Assembly (NCBI GenBank): GCA_934675625.1
Contig: CAKURH010000085.1
Location: forward strand, 1-16,385
Length of the DNA: 16,385 bases
Reading direction: 5' to 3'
DNA from: an uncultured Kiritimatiellota bacterium
GTDB taxonomy: Bacteria; Verrucomicrobiota; Kiritimatiellia; RFP12; UBA1067
Under the pieces are notes generated by a model. That model had not been told where the DNA came from. It searched no databases and saw nothing but the letters and a program-made list of their open reading frames with translations. Of this stretch, positions 1 through 7,487 are shown piece by piece (the stretch's first letter is position 1; the number at the start of each line of letters is the position of its first letter). The position numbers and the translations under genes are program-made.

Positions 1-1120
<1,120 letters not shown>

Positions 1121-1127
1121 GGAAATT

Positions 1128-1161
1128 CGGCAGCTTCATGCTCCACGGGCGGAAGCTGCCG
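1128..1161 (+). terminator. Hairpin after the surface-protein gene
   Basis: A perfect 10-bp inverted repeat, CGGCAGCTTC (1128-1137) and GAAGCTGCCG (1152-1161), encloses a 14-nt loop just after the TGA. It is followed by TCCTTCTGG, which is only a weak pyrimidine stretch and not a proper T-run. It probably ends or stabilises the 3' end of the upstream transcript. Confidence 0.5.
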
Positions 1162-1226
1162 TCCTTCTGGCGTTGAAACTTAACGGCGGGGATGTGTCAT
1201 TTGCTCTCCGGAGGAGAGATTCACGA

Positions 1227-1250
1227 TATAACGCCGCATGAACAAAAGGA
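1227..1250 (+). promoter_or_regulatory. Possible -10 box and ribosome binding site of the GH42-like gene
   Basis: TATAAC at 1227-1232 resembles a -10 box and would place the transcript start near 1239. AAAAGGA at 1244-1250 then lies 8 nt before the ATG at 1259. The earlier in-frame ATG at 1238 has its nearest purine-rich site (GAGGAG, 1211-1216) 21 nt away, too far to serve it. No convincing -35 element is seen. A further weak candidate is TTGAAA (1173-1178) with TGTCAT (1195-1200), spaced 16 bp. Confidence 0.35.
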
Positions 1251-1258
1251 ATCAAACG

Positions 1259-3274
1259 ATGGCAATGAAAGAATTGAAGCGCACCCTGAAGAATGCCCTG
1301 ACGGTCGCCTGCATGACGGCGGCCGGAACGCTGTCGGCGGCCCCGACTGCACCGCTCTGGCTCAACATCGCGCCGCTGGGGGGCGCGGAAGGCGATGCCG
1401 AGGCGGCCGCAGACGCGAAGTTCCTGTCCGAGAACACGCCGATCGATTCGTTCGCGTACTCGATGGCTCTTTTCCCGGAGGGGCGACCGCTCGCTGACAA
1501 GGCGACGCCAATGGCGGCGGACTTCGTCCGGCGGCGCGCCGTCGTCGCGAAGGCCGCGCCGGGCTTGCGGCAGGGCATCCTCTTCCAGGCGACGATGGGC
1601 CACGGCTGGACGCCGAACGTGCCGGCCGAGGGCCAGCTCGTCGTGCGAAAGGACGGGACGACGATGTACAAGTTCTGTCCGCTCGCGCCCGCGTTCCGCG
1701 CCTACATGCGCGACCAGGCGGCGAAGCTTGCGTCGACGAATCCAGACTTCTTCATGATTGATGATGACACGCGCCTCAACTCGTGGACGGACGGCTGCTA
1801 CTGCCCCGGCCATCTCGCCGAGTTCGCGCGGCGCACGGGCCGGAGCTGGACGCGCGCGGATCTGGTCGAGGCGCTGAAGTCGGACAAGGCTCTCGCGGCG
1901 CGCTGGGACAAGCTGCTGGAGGACTCCATCGCTGATTTCCTGCAGGTCGTCCGAGACCAGTTCCCGCCCGACGTCCCGGGCGAGTTCTGCCTCTGCGAGC
2001 AGGATGCCCATCAGGCCCTGCGGATGGGGAGAATCCTGGCCGCGTCCGGACAGAAGCCGGTCATCCGCGTCAACAACTCAAGCTACCTCACGGCAGACCT
2101 GCGCGTCGCGCCCGCACGACTGGCGCTCACGGCCCGCGAAATCGCCGCGATCGGCGAGGGCGAGGCGGTTTTCCTTGACGAGCCGGACACCTGCCCCCAG
2201 AACCGCTATTCGTGCAGCGCGACGTTCTTCACGCATCACATCCTGACGGGCCTCTTCGAGGGGCTGAAGGGCGCGAAGGTCTGGATCACGCGCATGGGCA
2301 ATGCCTACGAGACGCAAAGCGGGAAGGCCTATCGAGAGGCTTTTGCCCGTGACGCCGGGCTCATTAAGACGCTCGCGGCGATGGACCTGACGCGCACGGG
2401 CATCTGCTGCCCGCTGCCGTCCGTGTGGTCGCCGGGCGTGCCGCCGGGGCGCGCCGCCGACTGGGGCAGCGACCTGTTTGCGTTCATGGGCATCCCCTGG
2501 CGCGTCGGCCGGGCGCGTCCGGGCGACGTCTGCGCGTTGCGCGAGCAGGACGTCGCATACCTGACGGATGCAGACCTGGAGCGAATCCTCTCCGGCGGCG
2601 TCCTCCTCGACGGCGCGGCTGCCGTCGCGCTGGCGAAGCGCGGCTTCGCGGACGAAATCGGCGTCGCGGCGAAGCCGTATGCGGGCAAGGCGATTTCGGG
2701 CGAACGCTTCGGCGACTGCGTCCATCGCGGCGCCTTGCGGCAACCGGCCGACCTTTCGGCGCACGACGCGGCGGCGAAGGTCGAGAGCGTCTTCGTCCAT
2801 CGGCGAAGTTCGGTCGATCCGGAGGAGGAGACGCTGACGCCGGGCTCGCTCTCCTTCGTAAACGGGAAGGGGGGCCGCGTCTTCGTCATGGCGTCTTCTG
2901 TGCCGTCGCGTCCCGTCTGGTTCGACAGTTTCGCCTACAACACAGAGACGCGCAAACGCGAAATTCTGCGCGCGCTCGCCTTCGTGGGCGGCGGGGCCGT
3001 GCCGGTTCACTACGACGGCGACGCCGAGATCATGCTGGAGTCCGCCGTCGATGGCGAAGGGCGGACGGTGCTGATGGCGGACAACCTGAACCTGGACGTT
3101 CTGGAGATGCTGCCGCTTGTTTTCGCACGCCGTCCGTCCGCCGTCGAGGCGTTGTCAGCGGACGGGACGTGGCGGCCGGTCGCCTGCGTGGCGCGGGGCT
3201 CGGTGACGGAGCTCGCCGTGCGGCTGGAGGCGTACCGCCCCGTCTTTCTCCGCCTCGACTTCGACGCGAGGTGA
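1259..3274 (+). CDS. Secreted GH42-like putative glycoside hydrolase
   Basis: A 671-residue protein with an N-terminal signal peptide: basic MAMKELKRTLK, then a hydrophobic stretch ending near SAAP (about residues 1-28). I chose the ATG at 1259 over 1238 because of the well-spaced AAAAGGA. Residues about 30-390 read as an (alpha/beta)-barrel, with an acidic IDDD motif (D168-D170), a CYC pair (C180, C182) before HLAEFARRTGRSWT, and a conserved-looking DEPDTCPQNRYS segment (D307, E308). Residues about 401-470 (DWGSDLFAFMGIP, then ILSGGVLLDGAAAVAL) resemble the GATase-like trimerisation domain of GH42 beta-galactosidases, and a beta-rich C-terminus follows. It probably acts on a glycoside in the periplasm or outside the cell. 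E308 and an Asp of IDDD are candidate catalytic acids, by inference only; substrate unknown. It has no partner gene in an obvious operon. Confidence 0.6.
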   Translation: MAMKELKRTLKNALTVACMTAAGTLSAAPTAPLWLNIAPLGGAEGDAEAAADAKFLSENTPIDSFAYSMALFPEGRPLADKATPMAADFVRRRAVVAKAAPGLRQGILFQATMGHGWTPNVPAEGQLVVRKDGTTMYKFCPLAPAFRAYMRDQAAKLASTNPDFFMIDDDTRLNSWTDGCYCPGHLAEFARRTGRSWTRADLVEALKSDKALAARWDKLLEDSIADFLQVVRDQFPPDVPGEFCLCEQDAHQALRMGRILAASGQKPVIRVNNSSYLTADLRVAPARLALTAREIAAIGEGEAVFLDEPDTCPQNRYSCSATFFTHHILTGLFEGLKGAKVWITRMGNAYETQSGKAYREAFARDAGLIKTLAAMDLTRTGICCPLPSVWSPGVPPGRAADWGSDLFAFMGIPWRVGRARPGDVCALREQDVAYLTDADLERILSGGVLLDGAAAVALAKRGFADEIGVAAKPYAGKAISGERFGDCVHRGALRQPADLSAHDAAAKVESVFVHRRSSVDPEEETLTPGSLSFVNGKGGRVFVMASSVPSRPVWFDSFAYNTETRKREILRALAFVGGGAVPVHYDGDAEIMLESAVDGEGRTVLMADNLNLDVLEMLPLVFARRPSAVEALSADGTWRPVACVARGSVTELAVRLEAYRPVFLRLDFDAR

Positions 3275-3275
3275 G

Positions 3276-3297
3276 CGGCGCGCCTGTCCCCGCGCCG
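3276..3297 (+). terminator. GC-rich hairpin after the GH42-like gene
   Basis: CGGCGCG (3276-3282) pairs with CGCGCCG (3291-3297) around an 8-nt loop, beginning 2 nt after the TGA. No T-run follows, so an intrinsic terminator is only possible; in a genome this rich in GC such a stem can also arise by chance. Confidence 0.3.
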
Positions 3298-3312
3298 TCC
3301 TGATGTCGGGAA

Positions 3313-3368
3313 TGTGGCCAATAATCTTTGCCAGAAACGAGCGGATGTGGCCAAGAAAATTGGCCACA
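3313..3368. promoter_or_regulatory. Two tandem 23-bp dyads upstream of the ATPase promoter (putative operator)
   Basis: Dyad 2 (3346-3368) is a perfect interrupted palindrome: TGTGGCCAA, 5 nt (GAAAA), TTGGCCACA. Dyad 1 (3313-3335) has the identical left arm TGTGGCCAA, again a 5-nt spacer (TAATC), and a degenerate right arm TTTGCCAGA that matches 7 of 9 positions. The copies start exactly 33 bp apart, about three helical turns, and dyad 2 ends 3 bp before the -35 element. This phased arrangement suggests cooperative binding of a dimeric regulator at roughly -84 and -51. The binding protein is not evident nearby; autoregulation by the downstream ATPase is speculative. Confidence 0.6.
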
Positions 3369-3371
3369 GCA

Positions 3372-3401
3372 TTGACGTGCGGCGGCGTGTCGTGCTATAC
3401 T
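3372..3401 (+). promoter_or_regulatory. Extended -10 sigma-70-type promoter of the ATPase gene
   Basis: TTGACG (3372-3377), an 18-bp spacer and TATACT (3396-3401) preceded by TGC (3393-3395) form a strong extended -10 promoter. Only 7 nt (CCACGAC) separate the -10 box from the ATG at 3409, so transcription should begin at or one base before the start codon. No Shine-Dalgarno sequence precedes the ATG. A leaderless mRNA is predicted. Confidence 0.75.
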
Positions 3402-3408
3402 CCACGAC

Positions 3409-4725
3409 ATGAAGCGGCAGATTGGCGAAGCCATGCAGGAGTTCTACGAGGAGGGCGTTCCGACGGACGTCAGGCCTCGTGCCGTCGATTACCCGGAAAA
3501 GGCGCATGACGCGACCGTTGTCATGGGCATGCGCCGGACGGGGAAGACCTACGTCACGTATCAGCGCATGCGGGCGCTTCTCGACGCCGGCATACCGCTG
3601 GAGCGGATTGTCCACGTGAACTTTGACGACGACCGCCTGAATCGCGTGCGCCTTGAAGACCTGCGGCTGGTCGGCGACGTGCATGCGGAGATCTACCCCG
3701 ATGCGGCGCGGCAGAAATGCTGGTATTTCCTGGACGAGCTGCAGAATGTGAAGGGATGGGAGCTGTATGCGCGGCGGCTGGTCGATTCGCGCCTCGTGCA
3801 GCTGTGCCTGACGGGCTCGTCGTCCAAGATGCTGTCGTCCGAAATCGCGTCGCAGATGCGGGGCCGCTCGCTGGAGACGGAGGTCTTTCCGCTTTCGTTT
3901 TCGGAGTTCCTGACGTTCAACGGGCTCGTGAAGACGCTTCCGTCCGCGCCGTATTCGTCCCGCACAGCCGGCGTGCTGCGCCATGCGATGGCGCGCTATC
4001 TGGAGGAGGGCGGCTTCCCCGATGTCCAGGGCGAAGGGGTGCGCGTCCGCTACAAGCTGCTTCAGGAGCACGTCGATGCCGTCGTCTACCGCGACGTCAT
4101 CGAGCGGCACGAGATCCCGAGCGTGCAGGCCCTGCGCTACACGCTGGACGCCGTGATCCACAACTACGCGCGCAAGATCTCGACGCGCGCGCTGTCCGGG
4201 GCGCTGAAGAACCTCGGCGTGTCGGACAACCGAGAGTTCATCTCGGACTACCTGTCGTATTTTGTGGACGCCTACCTTCTTTATCGCGTACCGATCCGCA
4301 CGGACTCGCTGTCCGTCCGCCGGGCGAATCCCGACAAGTACTACATCGTCGATACGGGGATCATCCGGGCGCTGACGCCCAAGAACGCGGCCGCGCGCGG
4401 TTGGCTGCTGGAGAACCTGGTGTTCATGCACCTGCGCCGGGGCTTCAACAAGATTGAGTATTACGTGACGAAATCGGGCGCCGAGGTGGATTTCCTCGTC
4501 GAAGACCGTGACACGCACACACGTCGGCTCATGCAGGTTGCGTGGGAGCTGTCGCAGGAATCGACCGAGAGTCGGGAACTGGCGGCCTTGCGCGAGGCCC
4601 GTGACGAGCTGGGCGTTTCGGACTGTTTCCTCGTGACGTGGGATGACAACCGCCGGACGGACGACGGCGTCTGCATTGTCCCCGTTTGGAAGTGGTGTCT
4701 CGACGAGACGGGAGGCGTCGCCTGA
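3409..4725 (+). CDS. AAA_14/DUF4143 family ATPase
   Basis: A 438-residue protein with the two-domain layout of the widespread uncharacterised ATP-binding AAA_14 plus DUF4143 family. The N-terminal P-loop domain has Walker A GMRRTGKT (K46), Walker B WYFLDELQNV (D109, E110) and the sensor-like LTGSSSKML. The C-terminal DUF4143 region contains GWLLENLVF, then GAEVDFLV and MQVAWEL, which matches the E...D...QV pattern of a PD-(D/E)XK nuclease-like fold. Catalytic competence of that fold is unproven. No signal peptide or membrane segment is visible, so it is likely cytoplasmic. The ATG at 3409 fits the usual distance to Walker A; an alternative ATG at 3433 would shorten the N-terminus. The gene has its own promoter and paired upstream dyads and looks self-contained. 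Family members often occur in many copies per genome, but their role is not established. Its codon use is like that of its neighbours. Confidence 0.85.
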   Translation: MKRQIGEAMQEFYEEGVPTDVRPRAVDYPEKAHDATVVMGMRRTGKTYVTYQRMRALLDAGIPLERIVHVNFDDDRLNRVRLEDLRLVGDVHAEIYPDAARQKCWYFLDELQNVKGWELYARRLVDSRLVQLCLTGSSSKMLSSEIASQMRGRSLETEVFPLSFSEFLTFNGLVKTLPSAPYSSRTAGVLRHAMARYLEEGGFPDVQGEGVRVRYKLLQEHVDAVVYRDVIERHEIPSVQALRYTLDAVIHNYARKISTRALSGALKNLGVSDNREFISDYLSYFVDAYLLYRVPIRTDSLSVRRANPDKYYIVDTGIIRALTPKNAAARGWLLENLVFMHLRRGFNKIEYYVTKSGAEVDFLVEDRDTHTRRLMQVAWELSQESTESRELAALREARDELGVSDCFLVTWDDNRRTDDGVCIVPVWKWCLDETGGVA

Positions 4726-4726
4726 G

Positions 4727-4739
4727 GTTTTCGGAAAAC
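4727..4739. repeat. Small palindrome GTTTTCGGAAAAC
   Basis: A 6-bp inverted repeat with a 1-nt centre lies just after the ATPase stop, in the 46-bp gap before the GH2 gene. It could be an operator half or chance; a one-base loop makes an RNA hairpin unlikely. The rest of the gap is purine-rich and carries AAAGGAAG (4757-4764), the Shine-Dalgarno site of the next gene. Confidence 0.25.
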
Positions 4740-4771
4740 GAACAGCGAAAGAAGAGAAAGGAAGAACGGAC

Positions 4772-7441
4772 ATGAACATGAAACGACTGATGGCTGCGGG
4801 GGCGCTGACGGGGGCGTGTCTCTGTGCGCGGGCGGAGAGCCTGTCGCTCGCGGGCGAATGGCGGTTTGGGCTGGGCGAGACGAATGCGCTTGCGGACACA
4901 ATCTGTTTGCCGACGACGACCGACCTCGCGCGGAAGGGCGACGGGCGCCTCGGCGGCGCGGTGGTCGAGCGCATCCACCCGCAGCTCCTCGGCGCGGAGA
5001 TGGCGGGCGCGCTCACGATGCACCCGGCGCGGCGCTTCCCGTTCGTCGGCGTGGCGCGGTACGAACGCGAGGTCGAGATCCCCGCCGTGTGGGAGGGGAA
5101 GCACGTCTCGCTCTTCCTCGAGCGCACGAAGATCGTCCGCGCGTTCTGGGACGGCGCCGACCTCGGGCGCCGCGACACGCTCGCCGCGCCCGCCGTGTTC
5201 GAGCTGCCGCCGGACGTGCAGCCGGGGCTCCATACGCTGCGGCTCGAGGTCGACAACCGGCTTGACGAGCTTCCCGTCTCGGGCCACCAGGTCTCGGACG
5301 ACACGCAGACGAACTGGAACGGCGTGATGGGGCGCATCGAGTTGCGCGCCGAGGGGCCGACGCGCTTCGGGCGCATCCGCCTCTTCCCCGATCCGGCGGC
5401 GCGGACGGTCGGCGTCGAGGCGGAGGTCATTTCGCCGACGGGCGTGACGACGAGCCGCCAGACGGTCGCCCTCGCACAGGACGCCGCGCTCTGGAGCGAG
5501 TTCACGCCCGTTTTGCACGAGATCGAGGTGCGTGTCGGCGGCCTCTCGCGCAAAATGAAGGTCGGGCTGCGGTCGTTCCGCACGCGCGGCTCGCAGTTCA
5601 CCGTCAACGGGCGCCCCACGTTCCTGCGCGGACGGCACGACGCGTGTGTGTGGCCGCTCACGGGCGCCGCGCCGATGGATGTCGCGGCGTGGCGCAGGTA
5701 CTTCCGCACGCTGAAGGACTACGGGCTCAACCACGTGCGCTTCCACTCGTGGTGTCCGCCCGAGGCCGCGTTCGAGGCGGCGGACGAGCTCGGCTTCTAC
5801 CTCCAGCCTGAGTTCGCGTGCTTTGGCGGCGACTGGTCCGACCCCGCCCTGCGGGCCTACTGCCTCGCCGAGTCGAAACGCATCCTCGACGCCTACGGCA
5901 ACCATCCCTCGTTCGTGATGTTTTCGCTCGCCAACGAGCCGCTGAAGGGGCGCGAGGGACGTCTTGCCGTCGTGGAAGAGCTGCGCGCCCACGACCCGCG
6001 TCCGCTCTACGCGCAGGGGACGAACGCCGACTTCTTCGTGCCGAAGCCGTGTCCCGGCGACGACTTCTGGGCGACGTTCCGCAGCGCGTCGGGCGCGGCG
6101 GGGAACGTGCGCGGCTCGTATGCGCACGCCGACCTGCCGCTCGGCGGCGTGCAGGAGCCGGGCGGCGGCACGATGCGCGACTTCGCGCCTGCGGTTGCGC
6201 ATTCCGCCGTGCCGCTCGTTGGGCACGAGGTTGGCCAGTATCAGGTCTATCCCGACTATTCGGAGATCGCGAAGTGGACGGGGCCGCTCAAGCCCGTCAA
6301 CCTGGAGATCTTCCGCGAACGCCTGCGGAAGGCGGGCCTGATCGACAAGGCGGACGCCTTCTTCCGCGCGTCGGGCGCGCTCGCCGTCCTCAACTACCGC
6401 GAGGACATCGAGGAGGCGCTGCGCACGCCCGGCTTCGGCGGCTTCCAGCTCCTGGACATCCAGGACTTTCCGGGACAGGGCACGGCCCTCGTCGGCATCC
6501 TCGACGCGTTCATGGAGCCGAAGGGGCTGATCGCGCCGGAGGCCTGGCGCGGGTTCTGCGCGCCGACCGTCCTGCTCGCCCGCTTCCCGTCCCACACCCA
6601 CGAGGCCGGGGCGACGTTCGCGGCGGAGCTGCTGGTCGCGCACTACGGCGCCGAAGACGTCCTGGACGCGACGCTCGACTGGAGGCTCGTCGAGGTGGGG
6701 ACAGGCCCTGGCGACGGACGGCTCGTGCCGTCCGCACGGGACGGAAAAGTCGTTGCGGCGGGGTCTGTCCCCGTGTCGGTGGCGGTCGGAAACGTGGCGA
6801 AAGTCGGAAAAATCAGCGTAATTCTGCCGGAATCGGCGCGTCCGGCGCGCTACGTGCTCGAACTGTCCCTCGCCGGACGCGCCGAGCGGAACGCCTATCC
6901 GCTCTGGGCCTATCCGAAAGCCGAGGCGGCCGCGCCAGAGGGCGTCGCGGTCGTGAAGTCGCAGGAAGCGGGCGAGCGGCTGCTCGCGGAGGGGCGGAAG
7001 GTTCTTTGCATTCTCTCGAAGGCGAACGCGCCGACGAACGCGGTCGAGGGGACGTTCGCGAGCGACTTCTGGAACTGGCAGATGTTCCGGCACGTGTGCG
7101 AGTCGAACAAGAAGCCCGTCGCGCCGGGCACGCTCGGCCTCCTCGTCGACGCGGCGCATCCGGCCCTCGCGGGCTTCCCGACGGCGTTTCATTCGGACTA
7201 CCAGTGGCGGGAGATGCTGTTCCACGGCGTGAACGTCGTCCTGGACGGCGACCCCGACGCGACGGTCATCGTGCAGGGCATCGACAACGTGACGCGCAAC
7301 CACCGCCTTGGCGTCGTCTGGGAGAAACGTCGCGGCGCGGGGCATCTCGTCGTCTCGGCGCTCGACCTCGACGCCTGCGCGCACCTGCCCGAGGCCCGCG
7401 CCCTGCGCCAGTCCCTGCTCGCCTATTTGGCGCGTGACTAG
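4772..7441 (+). CDS. Secreted glycoside hydrolase family 2 protein (beta-galactosidase-like)
   Basis: An 889-residue enzyme. The start at 4772 is set by AAAGGAAG ending 7 nt upstream and by a signal peptide (about residues 1-21, ending CARA before ES); the open frame upstream of it is not coding. Domain order: jelly-roll sugar-binding domain (LSLAGEWRF, then GVARYEREVEIP and LEVDNRL, about 22-200), Ig-like domain (about 200-270), TIM barrel (about 275-560) with the GH2 acid/base motif SLANEP (E389) and predicted nucleophile in VGHEVGQYQ (E486). The C-terminal 150 or so residues (KVLCIL, HPALAGFPT, IDNVTRNHRLGVVWE) form a GATase/ThuA-like module also found in Bacteroidetes GH2 proteins. It is a retaining exo-glycosidase acting outside the cytoplasm; sugar specificity (galactoside, glucuronide or other) cannot be read. 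A rightward start within 46 bp of the ATPase stop allows read-through from that gene. Confidence 0.85.
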   Translation: MNMKRLMAAGALTGACLCARAESLSLAGEWRFGLGETNALADTICLPTTTDLARKGDGRLGGAVVERIHPQLLGAEMAGALTMHPARRFPFVGVARYEREVEIPAVWEGKHVSLFLERTKIVRAFWDGADLGRRDTLAAPAVFELPPDVQPGLHTLRLEVDNRLDELPVSGHQVSDDTQTNWNGVMGRIELRAEGPTRFGRIRLFPDPAARTVGVEAEVISPTGVTTSRQTVALAQDAALWSEFTPVLHEIEVRVGGLSRKMKVGLRSFRTRGSQFTVNGRPTFLRGRHDACVWPLTGAAPMDVAAWRRYFRTLKDYGLNHVRFHSWCPPEAAFEAADELGFYLQPEFACFGGDWSDPALRAYCLAESKRILDAYGNHPSFVMFSLANEPLKGREGRLAVVEELRAHDPRPLYAQGTNADFFVPKPCPGDDFWATFRSASGAAGNVRGSYAHADLPLGGVQEPGGGTMRDFAPAVAHSAVPLVGHEVGQYQVYPDYSEIAKWTGPLKPVNLEIFRERLRKAGLIDKADAFFRASGALAVLNYREDIEEALRTPGFGGFQLLDIQDFPGQGTALVGILDAFMEPKGLIAPEAWRGFCAPTVLLARFPSHTHEAGATFAAELLVAHYGAEDVLDATLDWRLVEVGTGPGDGRLVPSARDGKVVAAGSVPVSVAVGNVAKVGKISVILPESARPARYVLELSLAGRAERNAYPLWAYPKAEAAAPEGVAVVKSQEAGERLLAEGRKVLCILSKANAPTNAVEGTFASDFWNWQMFRHVCESNKKPVAPGTLGLLVDAAHPALAGFPTAFHSDYQWREMLFHGVNVVLDGDPDATVIVQGIDNVTRNHRLGVVWEKRRGAGHLVVSALDLDACAHLPEARALRQSLLAYLARD

Positions 7442-7471
7442 GCCTTGCCTTCGCGGGCCGGAACGGACTTT

Positions 7472-7480
7472 TGGTATAAT
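7472..7480 (+). promoter_or_regulatory. Extended -10 promoter of purB (leaderless)
   Basis: TGG followed by a perfect TATAAT (7475-7480) forms an extended -10 element. No good -35 hexamer is present at 16-18 bp. The ATG at 7488 follows after 7 nt (ACGCGCC) without a Shine-Dalgarno site, the same spacing as at the ATPase gene. The transcript should start at or next to the A of the ATG. Confidence 0.75.
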
Positions 7481-7487
7481 ACGCGCC

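Noticed and set aside
3346..3368. Terminator for the GH42-like gene
   Set aside because: The dyad could fold in RNA, but no T-run follows, a second related dyad lies upstream, and it abuts a -35 element, so an operator is the better reading.
4643..4771. A longer N-terminus for the GH2 protein
   Set aside because: It would overlap the ATPase gene and bury the signal peptide; AAAGGAAG supports 4772.
4808..4825. Lipobox in the GH2 signal peptide (around LTGAC)
   Set aside because: The -3 position is Thr and the hydrophobic stretch is short; an ordinary signal peptidase site after CARA fits better.
3010..5709. An 899-codon minus-strand frame spanning three genes
   Set aside because: It crosses the promoter region and three recognised + strand genes and has low-complexity Arg/Ser/Pro composition.
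7308..7487. A longer N-terminus for purB
   Set aside because: The extension overlaps the GH2 gene and the TATAAT box, and PurB homology begins exactly at the ATG at 7488.
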